Shown one piece after another: positions 43,230-53,600 of a DNA stretch of 64,000 nt. The stretch's first letter is position 1. Each line of letters begins with the position of its first letter. The notes beneath the pieces are model-generated. The model was not told the DNA's origin and ran no database searches. It saw only the letters and a program-made list of their open reading frames with translations. Made by a program: the position numbers and the translations under genes. The stretch comes from Dendrophyllia cribrosa (Eukaryota > Cnidaria > Anthozoa > Scleractinia > Dendrophylliidae): positions 33,916,786-33,980,785 of the forward strand of contig JAJLRJ010000007.1 of assembly GCA_024195265.1 (NCBI GenBank), given 5' to 3'.

Positions 43230-43800
43230 TGATGGTGAGTGATGGAACGAGTGAGTGAGCGAGTGAGTGAGTGAGTGAATTAGCTGCTGTTACCGATAAC
43301 CCGTTCATTACGCTTGCGCGTAATCGCGGGTTAAAAAGGAAACCACTTTGAGGAAAAAAAGTAGAGTCACAGCCGAGAATTGAACCAGGGCCTCCCCAGT
43401 GCGAATCCGGCACCTTAGCCCACGAGGCCATCGGGGAACACACGCTCAATTAAGAATAAATTTTGTTATTTAAAGGTAGATCTGCATCAAAATGTGTGTC
43501 TTGATTAGAAAATCCTTTTAGATCGATTTTATGTGGCATTAAAGACTCCAAATTCGAAACATCTTAAATACATGTAAGCTTATTGTTGTTTATATTCGTT
43601 TACAACAAATTAGTTATTGTTATCGCTGGATTCACGCTGTTCTAATTGTTACGAAACGCATTCGTAACGAAGCATTACGTCACTAAGTTTACAGCTGATG
43701 GAAGGAGTGAGTGAGTGAGTGAGTGAGCGAGTGACTCATTTGCATATCTGTCTCCGTTACCGATAAGTGGTTCGTTACGCATGGGTTAAAAAGAAAAGAT
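43230..43800. mobile_element. Composite SINE-like repeat, copy 1
   Basis: Order on the plus strand: GAGTGAGT-type tail (43,240-43,280), GCGCGTAATCGCGGG palindromic word, tRNA-like head on the minus strand (43,373-43,438), about 200 bp beginning TTAAGAATAAA, then AACGCATTCGTAACGAAGCA, another GAGTGAGT run and a GTTACGCATGGGTTAAAAAG end. The second copy is split between 48,730-48,850 and 51,319-51,650. Confidence 0.65.
43373..43438 (-). ncRNA. tRNA-derived SINE head (pol III A and B boxes)
   Basis: Minus strand: A-box-like TGGCCTCGTGGGC (43,430-43,418) and B-box-like GGTTCAATTCT (43,386-43,376) separated by about 31 nt, inside a tRNA-sized stretch starting TTCCCCGA. The cloverleaf is imperfect and there is no 3' acceptor match, so this is a SINE promoter, not a functional tRNA. 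Confidence 0.6.
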
Positions 43801-44036
43801 ACACTGTATAACATCAATGAAGGATCTGGCCAAAAGTACATACAGTCAAACCTCTATTAAGCAGTCACTCTCGGGGAATAGCCAACTGACCGCTCAATAA
43901 GAGGTGACTGGTTAAAAAGAAAAGATACACTGTATAACATCAATGAAGGATCTGGCCAAAAGTACATACAGTCAAACCTCTATTAAGCAGTCACCCTCGG
44001 GGAATAGCCAACTGACCGCTCAATAAGAGGTGACCA
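43785..44036. repeat. 126-bp tandem duplication
   Basis: Two nearly identical units (43,785-43,910 and 43,911-44,036) starting GTTAAAAAGAAAAGATACAC. Each includes one pogo/Tigger-like terminus. Confidence 0.85.
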
Positions 44037-44176
44037 CTTAAAAAAGGTCAAGTTTACAGTAAATATGGGGAGCGATTTAATTCCGGGTATTTGTTAAGTG
44101 ACCACTTAATAGAGGGTGACCGCTTAATAGAGGGTGACCGCTTAATACGGTGCCGCCTAATACAGGTTCGACTGTA
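43967..44176. mobile_element. pogo/Tigger-like MITE
   Basis: TACAGTCAAACCTCTATTAAG at the left and AATACAGGTTCGACTGTA at the right form the inverted termini (CAGTCRAACCTCTATT type, typical of pogo/Tigger elements, which duplicate TA). The body contains repeated GACCGCTTAATAGAGGGT words. The left terminus is duplicated at 43,841 by the 126-bp tandem duplication. Confidence 0.75.
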
Positions 44177-44297
44177 GAACAGTTCAGTTCATTGATGCAT
44201 TTTTACGCTGTTTTAAAATATTATCCATCATTCTGTGCAAAAGTAAAACATCTGTTAAGTCGGGCAGCAATTAATAACATATGTATTGCAAACTGTC

Positions 44298-44945
44298 TTA
44301 CCACTGATTTCACTGTTACGCGACCCTTCGAATCAAAACTACTTTGAGCAATTTCAATTTACTCTGCCGTCAATCATACCTAGTAGGAGGAGTTTGTATA
44401 CTCCTGATTTGCATTGGGCATATTAAATTAGTGAGCTCCTCTGGCGTTGGACATTTTATCGGCTTCAAAAGTTTGCATCGAAAAAAATTCGACGACTAGA
44501 GATGGGGAAAACCTCCTTCGACTTCCATGGAATATTTCATTTAGATACTGGCAAAATCGACACTGCTGGTGAGCCAAGAAGTTTGAGCTTTTCCTGTTGT
44601 TATCATTTACGGTCAACCGGTCATGCATCAACGGTAATAATATGCAAATGTAAACTGACAGCATGTATGTGGAAAATATCAGCAGAGTCGATTTTGCCAG
44701 CATCTAAATGAAATATTCCATGGAAGTTGAAGGAGGTTTTCCCCATCTCTAGTCGTCAAATTTTTTTCGATGCAAACTTTTGAAGCCGATAAAACCTCCA
44801 ACGCCAGAGGAGCTCACTAAATTGCCCGATGCAAATTAGGAGTATACAAACTCCTCCTTCTAGGTATGATTGACGGCAGAGTAAATTGAACTTGCTCAAA
44901 GTAGTTTTGATTCGAAGGGTCGCGTAACAGTGAAATCAGTGGTAA
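44298..44945. mobile_element. 648-bp foldback element with ~255-bp arms
   Basis: Starts TTACCACTGATTTCACTG and ends CAGTGAAATCAGTGGTAA. Arms are highly similar (e.g. GAGGAGTTTGTATACTCC, CCATGGAATATTTCATTTAG and their complements), separated by about 110 bp around GGTCAACCGGTCATGCATCA. No coding capacity. Confidence 0.85.
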
Positions 44946-45066
44946 ATATAACCTAATCCAACTTCAACTGGTATAAATTTTCTTTCGGCAGGAAAACTAG
45001 TTTAGTACTTGTGCCAAGACACAGGGGTCAAGCTTTTCCTAAAGACCTGGATTACCAATAACATAA

Positions 45067-45227
45067 TAGGCCATTTTCGAGTTGCCCTTAGCCTCTCTAT
45101 CAAAAGTTGTATGCATGTATGCAAATAATTTTTATTTGCATGTGAATGAAAACTCATTTTCTTATGAAAGGTTTCGCACCTAGCCTCGCTTTGATAGAGA
45201 GGCTAAAGGCAAGTCGGAAATGGCCTA
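45067..45227. mobile_element. 161-bp MITE inserted in the 39-bp tandem array
   Basis: TAGGCCATTTTCGAGTTGCC and GGCAAGTCGGAAATGGCCTA form ~40-bp inverted arms continuing into TTAGCCTCTCTATCAAA. To the left, AAGACCTGGATT...AACATAA is a partial unit of the 39-bp repeat that resumes as TTCAAAACATG to the right. Confidence 0.8.
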
Positions 45228-45228
45228 T

Positions 45229-45437
45229 TCAAAACATGAATAAGATCTGGATTTAGTATAACATAATTTAAAACATGAATAAGACCCGGATTTAGCATAA
45301 CATAATTCAAAACATGAATAAGACCTTGATTTAGCATAACATAATTCAAAACATGAATAAGACCTTGATTTAGCATAACATAATTCAAAACATGAATAAG
45401 ACCTTGATTTAGCATAACATAATTCAAAACATGAATA
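45229..45437. repeat. 39-bp tandem array, about 5 units
   Basis: Unit contains TTCAAAACATGAATAAGACC and TTGATTTAGCATAACATAA. The period is a multiple of three, so the minus strand reads a 13-residue repeat (GLIHVLNYVMLNQ) in a frame without other evidence of coding. Left-most unit is cut by a MITE. Same unit, inverted, occurs twice at 42,385-42,480. Confidence 0.9.
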
Positions 45438-46404
45438 AAAGAATCACTGCATGTAAAACATAATTCACAACAAATAATCAAATAACAACATAGAACCACC
45501 TGAAGAGTATCGTCACACAGCAGTGCATGTGAATTGGGCAATGGCAGAATAGTGGAGTTATTCAAAGGGTAAAAATCATGGGAAAACAGTGAAGTTTCGC
45601 ACAACTGTAAACTCAAATGAGCGGAAAGAACGAAAACACAACAAGGTTATTGTGGAAACAAACATGTACATGTAAGTAAGAATTTTCAAAGAAATGAAAA
45701 TACAATAGAAATTAGCCACAGAAATGACTTCAAAACACATGCTGGTCTCAGCAATAAATGTATGCATGTAAGCTATTTATTCATAATAATTATTAGGCCT
45801 TTTTTCTTTGCTGTGGTTCTTTTCACTTGTCATCTCTACAATTCTGCGAAATAAAAATTTCCACTTTGGCTTTTATTGTAAAAGTGGATAATATTGTCAG
45901 GAGTTGGAACAAAGCATAGATGACCGTGTGAAACATGGAAAACTGCCACTGCAATGAATACGCTGTGAGGCTATAATAGAATTCTCTATAACAATGCGAA
46001 ATGTGCTCCTCAGATTGCAATGTAAACAAAATATGCAAATGGCATGTACATGTAATGCTAGATGCCGGGTGCTGCACTCGAGAATTGGGTTATCGGACTA
46101 TCACAACTGTACATGTAGCTATTTATCAACTATTCCCTTAAAACACTTTTTTAAGAATATCTAGAGTTCTTTTAATGATTTTGCAAAAATATTTAATGTG
46201 ATTATTTTCGATATTTTGTAGATTAATGCTACATCTTTTCAGAAATTAAAGACATATGCTGTCTGTTAATAGCCTGTTGTTCCGTTTTTATTTTTTGGGT
46301 TTTACAGTTAAGTGTATAGCTAAGTCTTGGTTGTGTTTTGGTTGTCCTGTTATTGATACATGTAGCATGAAATACAATGGCTTTCTTAAAATATCCAGTT
46401 TGAA

Positions 46405-46449
<45 letters not shown>

Positions 46450-47224
46450 TGTAACAAGATGGAGCCTTAAAATATCCAATACTGACTGCTCTTTAGCCCT
46501 TTTCATTTTTTGAGCGCATTTCTTATTACGTTATTACATTATAATACCTACGACTGTTTTCATTCCTCATTCTCCTTAACCCTGAGAATACAACCTCCTT
46601 TGCTGGCACGGCAAGGTAAACCCCTTCCTATCCTTTGTTATACTGAAGATCTTCTCTGAGATTACGTTATTACATAATAACGCGAAAAAAAAAAGAAATG
46701 GAAATCTTATTTCAGGCATGGTATAATTAAAGAAACTAAAATTATGCAAAATGGGACCAAAAAAGGTTCACAGTATCCTTAAATGAACTTAATAAACAAT
46801 TTGAGTTATACAATACACAGTGTTTCTCCCTCACCCCTTTGCAATTCCATTGTTTTTCAGTTTTAACCTCAAGAATTTTTCATCCTTTACTTAACCCTAA
46901 AGAATTACACTATTTCTCAACCAGAAGATGGGAAAGGGAGGGGGGTTAAATCTTAACTTCAACATCCCCAGGCAATACCTAGATACATGGGGGTATATAG
47001 GGCGAGAAAGCAGCTGACACTTCAGACTAGAGATTCGGTGTGGTCAGTGTAGTTTTGCAAGCAGAAGCGAAAAAGGAAGATTTGTTGGGGATGTCACATG
47101 CGTGAGTAATGTACATGTACATTACACATGCAAATTGTTGCTGCACACATGTGTTTGCCCTAGAATCCCCTTTGATGCACAATGTTCGGGACTGTACCTG
47201 TTAGGAATTCTCCTGTATTTTGAC
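45438..47224. other. Intergenic, AT-rich; (ATT)n at 46,409-46,447; many TACATGTA words
   Basis: No gene recognised. Contains (ATT)n of about 13 units and several TACATGTA octamers (near 45,664; 46,046; 46,109; 46,358; 47,110). Confidence 0.5.
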
Positions 47225-47288
47225 CGGCATACATGTACATACATACATGTACATACATACATACATACATACATACATACATACATAC
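47225..47288. repeat. (CATA)n microsatellite with interspersed TACATGTA
   Basis: CATACATGTACATACATACATG followed by about ten CATA units. The octamer TACATGTA appears at least twice within the array, suggesting the two motifs share an origin here. Confidence 0.85.
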
Positions 47289-47863
47289 TCTATTTGGTGA
47301 GTAGGTTGGATAAAAGGCAGCCAAAGGGCTGATGAGTATGGGCTGCGCATACCTCTTGTTTTACACATACTTTGGTTATTAATCCAGACAGTTTTTTTTG
47401 GCAAGATGACATTTGTCAGTTGCAATTCTACGGCATTACTTTGTTTTGATTTTTTGCCATTTTTATTTGCTTCACTTGATGCTGAAATATTTTCTGTTTT
47501 CATCCTAACTTCAAACAAGTAGTAAGTTTAGCCATTTCAGGTGGATTTCAATTTTAAACAGTCATTTATGCATTTCTGGGGGAAAAGGGGTGTCCAAATG
47601 GGGTACAAATGGGTGACCAAATGGGTGTCCAGAAGGAGGGTGGGGGGCCTCCATGTTTTGTACCCACCCACTGTGCAGCCATTTTCAGTTTCAAATTACA
47701 CTGCTTTAAAATAGACCAAGGTCAGTAAATAATATTATTGTACTAAAGTAAATCATAGGCTCCTAAGAGCCAACTTGTGAATAAAAAATGCTAACACGTA
47801 ATGCAATATTGCCGTAAGCTTATGTTTTGCAATGACACGGTTCGATATTTTTTTTAAAATTAA

Positions 47864-48720
47864 CGCTGTGGCTAAATGCCCGGCAGCCGGGCACGGTCTC
47901 AAATAGACTAAATGCCCGGCAGCCAGAAATTTTCATAGAATTTTCACTGAAAGGCTCTTTCAAACCTTTTGAGAGTATTCAATGTTCATTTAGAAATGTC
48001 AAGCGCTTCCAAAAATTATTTTGCTTTTCTAGTTGACGAAATATTCAAGCTTGCGGCATACTATAAAGATCGCTATGTTCACGGAGACTGCCGGGCACGG
48101 CCTCACATAGACTAAATGATGGCAGTCAGAAATTTTCACAGAATTTTGACTGAACGTCTCACTCAAACCTCTTAAGAGTATTCAAAGTTCGCTTAGAAAT
48201 GTCAAGCGATTCCCAAAATTATTTGAAAGTATTATTTAAAGTCAATTTCTGTGAAAATTTCTGACTGCCGGGCATTTTTTTTAGTGTATTTGAGGCATTG
48301 CCCGGCAGTCTCCGTGAACATAGCGATCTTATAGTATGCCCAAGCTTGGATATTTCGTCAACTGGAAAATAAAAATAATTTTTTGAAGCGCTTGACATTT
48401 CTAAACGAACTTTGAATACTCTTAAGAGGTTTGAGTGAGACGTTCAGTCGAAACTCTGTGAAAATTTCTGACTGCGAATCTCAGCAGAAATTTTTTAAGT
48501 GTCGAGAACATAGCGATCTTACGGTATGCCCAAGCTTGGATATTTCGTCAACTGGAAAAGCAAAATAATTTTTGGAAGCGCTTGACATTTCTAAAGGAAC
48601 ATCGAATACTCTCAAAAGGTTTGAAAGAGCCTTTCAGTGAAAATTTTGTGAAAATTTCTGACTGCCGGGCATTTAGTCTATTTGAGACCGTGCCCGGCTG
48701 CCGTGAATTTAGCCACAGCG
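47864..48720. mobile_element. Mutator-like foldback element, 9-bp target duplication TAAAATTAA
   Basis: CGCTGTGGCTAAA at 47,864 and TTTAGCCACAGCG ending 48,720 are terminal inverted repeats. TAAAATTAA flanks both sides (47,855-47,863 and 48,721-48,729). Each half holds two diverged copies of a ~200-bp module (AAATGTCAAGCG, GCATACTATAAAGATCGC, GCCCGGCAGYC), so the element is a palindrome of tandem repeats. No reading frame. The 9-bp duplication supports Mutator-like mobilisation. Confidence 0.9.
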
Positions 48721-48769
48721 TAAAATTAAACGTAAGGAGTTTTGACGAATGCAAACAAAAAAGTGGTCC

Positions 48770-48838
48770 GAGCATGAATTGAACCTTGTGCCTCCCGACT
48801 GCGAGTCCAGGCGCTAGACCACAAGACCATCAAGGAAC
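48770..48838 (-). ncRNA. tRNA-derived SINE head, second copy
   Basis: Minus strand TGGTCTTGTGGTCTAGCGC (A-box region, 48,829-48,811) and GGTTCAATTC (B box, 48,785-48,776). D-arm-like and T-arm-like spacing as in a tRNA, but no intact cloverleaf was built. Followed to the right by the Chapaev-like insertion. Confidence 0.65.
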
Positions 48839-49944
48839 ACATGCTCAATTCACTTTTTCGGCGCTAGATTTCACGTGTAGTGTCACGTGACTTTTGATGT
48901 AAACAAACCGCCAAAGTTTGGACATCTGTTCTGAGCCACGTACAAGAAGTGTACGAACTACGAGTCGCTATTTCAAGTTCCCGTTAATATATATTTTTTC
49001 CATTGCTTAAAGCCTTTGAAACTCGAATAGTTCCAGGTTCAAAATGTCAAAGCAGAAGAATAAGAGCGATTTTAACGCTACGAATTCGGCAGAACTTAAA
49101 AATATTTGCAGGAACGTGGAGTTTCACTTAGCAGCTCAGATAATACCCTGGGTGTCAGAGGTTTTTATGTTTTAGTGGAAACGGCGAGTTTGAGCGGCAA
49201 AGCCGCCGAAATGAGGCGCAACGCGCCGAGAAAAAATTAGTCCGTATCGCGAGCTACTTCTAACAGTTTTTACGGTTAATTTCACTCATGATATTCAGAG
49301 AACGGACCTCTGGATCCAGGGTGCTCTGATAATAACTTCGCTGGTGGAAATCGCCTCTGCAGTTGAAAGGATGGTTTTGCTACTGGATCCAACTTCGAAA
49401 AGATCAAACCATGATGTGCTAATTTCCAATCCATTCTCCCTGAACACCGTGAACAAAATCAACTCGTCGCCGCCGTTTGGGTTGTACGATAATTTTAACC
49501 ATTTTATAATTTACCACTCCACGACAAGCAGGGACTCGCCGCTTTGATACAAGTCATTTTACGATTATCGCTTATTCAATGATGGTTATCTGGAATCTTT
49601 CCTAAGTGCTCAGCTTAATCAATTTTTGCCTGAATGAAAAATAGTGGCATAAACCGAAACAGTCGCCAGACCGGAAGAAAATTGCCAACGGCGGAAACAT
49701 AAACTCGAGCTTCACGCAGCTGTAAAGCGAAGCGAATGGATGCCAAAATCACAGCCTTGACTGAAACAAACTTCAAATCTCTACAAGTTGAATGGCTTTC
49801 TTTATAAGTTTCAACTCTCTCTGCTAAGCTTGGATCTACAAAATTAATGGTTTTCCATGGTGTTCTCTTTTTGTAGAATTTGACCTCTGGCAGTGGTTGA
49901 CTGTTGTTTGACCGCGACATTTGAATTGAAAGGTTTAGTCAGTC

Positions 49945-50890
49945 TACCCTAAAATCCTCCGATACCCTTTTAAAGCCATCATTGAATAACCGATAATCGT
50001 CAAATGGCTTGTAAGCGGCGAGTTCCTGCTTGTCGTAATGTAGAGTGGTAAATTATAAGTAAAACTAGTGTATCCAAAAGATAGTAATTGCTGCGGTAAA
50101 TTTGTTGTAATAATGCTGTTTTTTCGCCTTGCTGGTATTACAGAATTTTCTCTTTCGTTTTTTGAGGGAAAGCAAAGCAAATGTAACCGGAATGAATCAA
50201 CGAAAACTCCAGCTGATAAGACTAATTTTGTTTTGTAATTCACGCATCAAGTTCTTGCAATGTCTGTAGAATATTGTTGAGCAAAGGACGCGTTCACCAC
50301 GAGGAAGGTGTGAAAATTTAGGTTTAACTTAATTATTAATAATGAATATGTTGCGTTACTAGCTAGCCGTATCGTATTCGCGTCTCCACGCGCTCAGCTC
50401 AGGTTTCGCGTCCCCACGCGCTCAGCTCAGTCTCATCGACCGCTGTCGGAGTGATTTCAAAATAAATTTGTCTTTTATTCCGTACAATCTTCGAAAATCT
50501 TTGCTATCCAACGGTCCTATCACCATGCCTCACAGTCCTCGCTCAACTCGCGGTAGTCTTCGACACTTCAGTTCCGATTACGACTGGCACATGTTGGACC
50601 AAAATATTACAAATCTCGCAGCCAACAGCTTGAAGCAGCAAGCGAGGCTATTGTTCGTGGCGCAGTGAATTCTGGCCCAAAATGTGTGCGTGGCGCAGTG
50701 AATTCTGGCCCAAAATGTGTGCGTGGCGCAGTGAATTCTGGTAAAAAGCGATCAAATCGAGATTTTTCGTAGCTTATATTTGTTGTCTCATATATTTCTC
50801 TTAAATCCTGATTATGTTGCTGCTCACTCGCTACGCTCGTTCCGCAGCACTTATCGTACAACCCAAACGGCGGAGACGAGTTGAAGTTGT
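49945..50890. repeat. Unique middle of the Chapaev-like element
   Basis: Collinear with the split copy at 28,870-32,195 (inverted). Contains a ~33-bp tandem repeat near 50,655-50,745 (GTGCGTGGCGCAGTGAATTC, three units). No intact coding frame recognised. Confidence 0.6.
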
Positions 50891-50899
50891 TCACGGCCA

Positions 50900-51115
50900 G
50901 CCGATCTTCAGGGAGAATTGAATAGGAATTAGCATATCGTGAATTATTAAATTATCTGGATCCACTGGCAAAACCATTCTTTCAACTGCAGGGGCGATTT
51001 CCACTAGCGAAGTTTTTAAATATCCGCTTACTGAAACTCCACGTTCCTGCAAATAATGTTTAAGTTCTGCCACATTAAACAGATGTAATGGAGTTAAAGT
51101 CGCATTCATTCTTTT
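50900..51115 (-). pseudogene. SAP-like domain N-terminal reading frame of the transposon
   Basis: Minus-strand frame from ATG at about 51,110: MNATLTPLHLFNVAELKHYL, then ERGVSVSGYLKTSLVEIAPA. The pattern LxxYLxERGVSVSGxxKxxLVxxA resembles SAP (SAF-A/B, Acinus, PIAS) DNA-binding motifs often found at the N terminus of transposon proteins. A frameshifted copy (NSAELKNICRNVEF; TSLVEIASAVERMVLLLDP) lies in the other arm at 49,045-49,400. Confidence 0.45.
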
Positions 51116-51318
51116 GCTTTGACATTTTGAACCTAGAACTATTCGAGTTTCAAAGGCTTCAAGCAATGGAAAATATATATACTAAGGGGAACTTGAAATA
51201 GCGACTGGTATTTCGTACACTTCTAGTACGTGGCTCAGAACGGATGTCCGAACTTTGGCGGTTTGTTTACACCAAAAGTCACGTGACACTACATGTGAAA
51301 TCTAGCGCCCAAAAGGTG

Positions 51319-51650
51319 AATTAGGTCAAATTTTAATATTCGAAGGTACATGTAGATATGCATCAAAACGCGTGTCTCGATTCAAAAATCCTTTTAGATC
51401 GATTTTAATGTTGCATTAAAGACTCCAAATGCGAAACATCTTTAAGCTTATTGTTGTTTATATTTGTTTACAACAAATTAGTTATTGTTATCGCTGGATT
51501 CACAATGTTCTTGTTACGAAACGCATTCGTAACAAAGCATTACGTCACTAAGTGTACAGCTGATGGAAGGGGTGAGTGAGTGAGTGCTCATTTGCATATC
51601 TGTCTCCGTTACCAATAACCATTCATTACGCATGCGCGTTAAAAAGGGTG
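51319..51650. mobile_element. Composite SINE-like repeat, copy 2 (right part)
   Basis: Resumes after the Chapaev-like insertion and is about 85-90% similar by eye to 43,450-43,800 (CTTTTAGATCGATTTTA, GTTATTGTTATCGCTGGATT, ACGAAACGCATTCGTAAC, GAGTGAGTGAGTG). Contains TACATGTA at 51,347-51,354 where copy 1 has TA. Confidence 0.75.
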
Positions 51651-52469
51651 ACATTACCCCTGTACTTTAAGTGCTATAGTTTTTCAGCAAATCGTACTTC
51701 TAAATGAAAAAAAAAACGAGTTCTACAAATGATGTACAGATAACACCCCCATGTAAGAACAACCAGTGATTTTTCAAGTTAGCTTAATAAGGTTCTTATA
51801 AGTTTGGTGTCTTCAAAGAAATTAGGCTATTTAGGTTCTTTAATAGGCTGTTATTTTGAAGGGAAAAAGTGCTTGTCACTGGCCAGAATGGGTGTTACCC
51901 CTTGCCTCTGTATCACAAGATATATGTTATCCCTCGATAACATGTGTAATATGTCTGGTTATCCCTGATGTGTTTTTTAAGCATTTTAACTGATTTTTCT
52001 AAAGAAGAAACTGTTTCAAGATTAAGGCTAAAACAGGTCCATATATTTTAGGAGTCTACATGACCAATTTTGTCCTACAGGTTCTTAATCCACTAGGTTA
52101 TCATACATGGGTGTTTATTGTACACAAGAAATGTTTACTTAATTGGGACTTCTTACATGTACAGTACGTTGTCCAGATCAATTAGTATCTTAATTTCACA
52201 TGTAATACGCACAGTAGATGTCTGCATGGTAACACTCTCCTACAGCTTCCCAAAATGAATACAGAAACTGGTCAGACCACTTTTCAATACGCAGTAGCAG
52301 CGGACTGGAACAGTTTTCCTAGACATATTAGAGAAATTACTAATATTACCAAAGTTTAAGACTGAGTCATACAAATATTTTTTGTGAATTAGACTGTACT
52401 TCCCATCGATGTTCATGTAATTAGTAATGTAATTTAATAATGCATAGCTTTATCTTATTGATTATAATG
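51651..52469. other. Intergenic; degenerate non-LTR retroelement scrap near 52,250-52,420
   Basis: The stretch around 52,262-52,350 (reading CAAGACCACTTTTCAATACG-like words followed by AACAGTTTTCCTAGACATAT) resembles decayed 3' coding sequence of a LINE, but frames are broken. No other feature. Confidence 0.25.
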
Positions 52470-52656
52470 TATACACCACTTTCATAATGGCGGCCAATTT
52501 ATTTATTCTTTTATATGTATGTTAATTAGCCTCACTGGCCTTGGTTTAGAGTAAAAATTATTTTGAATTTTGCACATGCCAGCAAGGCCAGAAAGGCTAA
52601 TTAACATACATATAAAAGAATAAATAAATCGGCCGCCATAATGAAAGGGGTGTATA
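52470..52656. mobile_element. 187-bp palindromic MITE, TATACACC termini
   Basis: TATACACCACTTTCATAATG and CATAATGAAAGGGGTGTATA form arms of about 75 bp continuing through AATAAATAAATCGGCCGCC-type sequence. The loop is about 40 bp. TA at the extreme ends suggests a Tc1/mariner-type target. Confidence 0.75.
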
Positions 52657-52999
52657 GTAAATTTTAAAGTTAGTTTTAAAGTTTTTAATAGTATATTTAT
52701 ATTTTTATCCTTAGTTACACTTTTATAGCATACTTATTTTATTTTGGCTACACATGGGTTTATACCAGTTGTTACTTTTGTATCCGCTGATCCATTTTGT
52801 AGGATAAATAATAGCCTGCGAGCAAGCTCTCGGGCTCGGGTTTGGCGAAGGGGGGAGGGAAAGAAGCGAGAGCTTGCAACAATGTCTCAGAAGTTTGAAT
52901 GTCTCCGCTGAAAAAGTCTGCGGAAAATGCTGATTGGTTGAGATTTAATTTGATGATGACGTTGTCATTCTTCGTGCGTCGTGATCAAGACAAAACAAA

Positions 53000-53377
53000 A
53001 TGACGGAGAGCGGAGGAGATTGTATTAATAAACCGTGCGAGAATTTTTCTCTGGAATTAAAACCCCAGCAACGTCAAGCAGTTGAAGCACTACTTAAAGG
53101 TAGCGATGTCCTCGCTGTTTTGCCGACGGGCTATGGCAAAAGCTTTATATCTCAACTGTTTGCTGCCGTGGCTGCAAATATTGAAAGAAAGCAGTAGCAT
53201 CAAAAGGTGTTGGTTGTCTGTCCGTTTCAAAGCATCATCGACGACTATGTAGCACAAGCCAGAAGTATTGGAATGTCTGTGGCTTCTGTTGCCGATGTAT
53301 CTTATGAAGAATTAAGATCGGCGAAGTTTCAGCTTTTTTTTGGGTCAGCCGAGAAAATCATCGACCAGCATTTGTGA
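53000..53377 (+). pseudogene. RecQ-like helicase N-terminal fragment inside the Mutator-like element
   Basis: ATG at 53,000 begins MTESGGDCINKPCENFSLEL, then KPQQRQAVEALLKGSDVLAV, and LPTGYGKSFISQLFAAVA (Walker A-type motif I). After one in-frame TAG (53,195) the same frame continues VLVVCPFQSIIDDYVAQARS (motif Ia region) and SAKFQLFFGSAEKIIDQHL before TGA. RecQ-type helicases unwind DNA; this is only the first lobe and cannot be functional. The order of motifs, in one frame with a single stop, suggests recent decay. Confidence 0.75.
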
Positions 53378-53403
53378 CCTCTCATGCGAAAACGATACTA
53401 AGG

Positions 53404-53600
53404 GCTTTCCGTTCAAGTCGTTCCCTTGCCGTTCATCAGTCGTTCACGAACGGTAGGAGGCCGTTCGAACGGCCGTGATTAGCCGTTTAAAAAAATCTTC
53501 AGCCGTTCGAATGGCTAGGGTTATTTGTTGGGAAAAATATTCAGCCGTTTGAACGGCTAATGTTAGTATCCGTTTAGATAAAGATTTCCAGCCAGTTGAA
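53404..53600. repeat. AGCCGTTCGAACGGCT palindrome cluster
   Basis: At least eight occurrences of (A)GCCGTTYGAA or its complement within 200 bp, spaced irregularly by about 30-50 bp. The same word appears at 860-925. Confidence 0.75.

Larger units (their letters stand above)
48851..51318. mobile_element. Chapaev-like transposon, CAC...GTG ends, AATT target duplication
   Basis: Ends CACTTTTTCGGCGCTAGATT (48,851) and AATCTAGCGCCCAAAAGGTG (51,318) continue as diverged inverted repeats of roughly 450 bp or more (CAAACCGCCAAAGTTTGGAC, GAACGTGGAGTTTCA and complements). AATT flanks both sides (48,847-48,850 and 51,319-51,322). CAC termini and 4-bp duplications fit Chapaev (CMC superfamily). It interrupts a SINE-like repeat that resumes at 51,319. 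Both arms carry the start of a SAP-like reading frame; no transposase core is visible. Confidence 0.65.

Noticed and set aside
43373..43438. Functional tRNA gene on the minus strand
   Set aside because: A and B boxes are present but the cloverleaf stems do not pair well and the unit is part of a dispersed repeat with a tandem tail, so a SINE head is the better reading.
45203..45616. 137-codon minus-strand frame with 13-residue repeats
   Set aside because: It arises because the 39-bp tandem unit is a multiple of three; no start context, domain or conservation signal.
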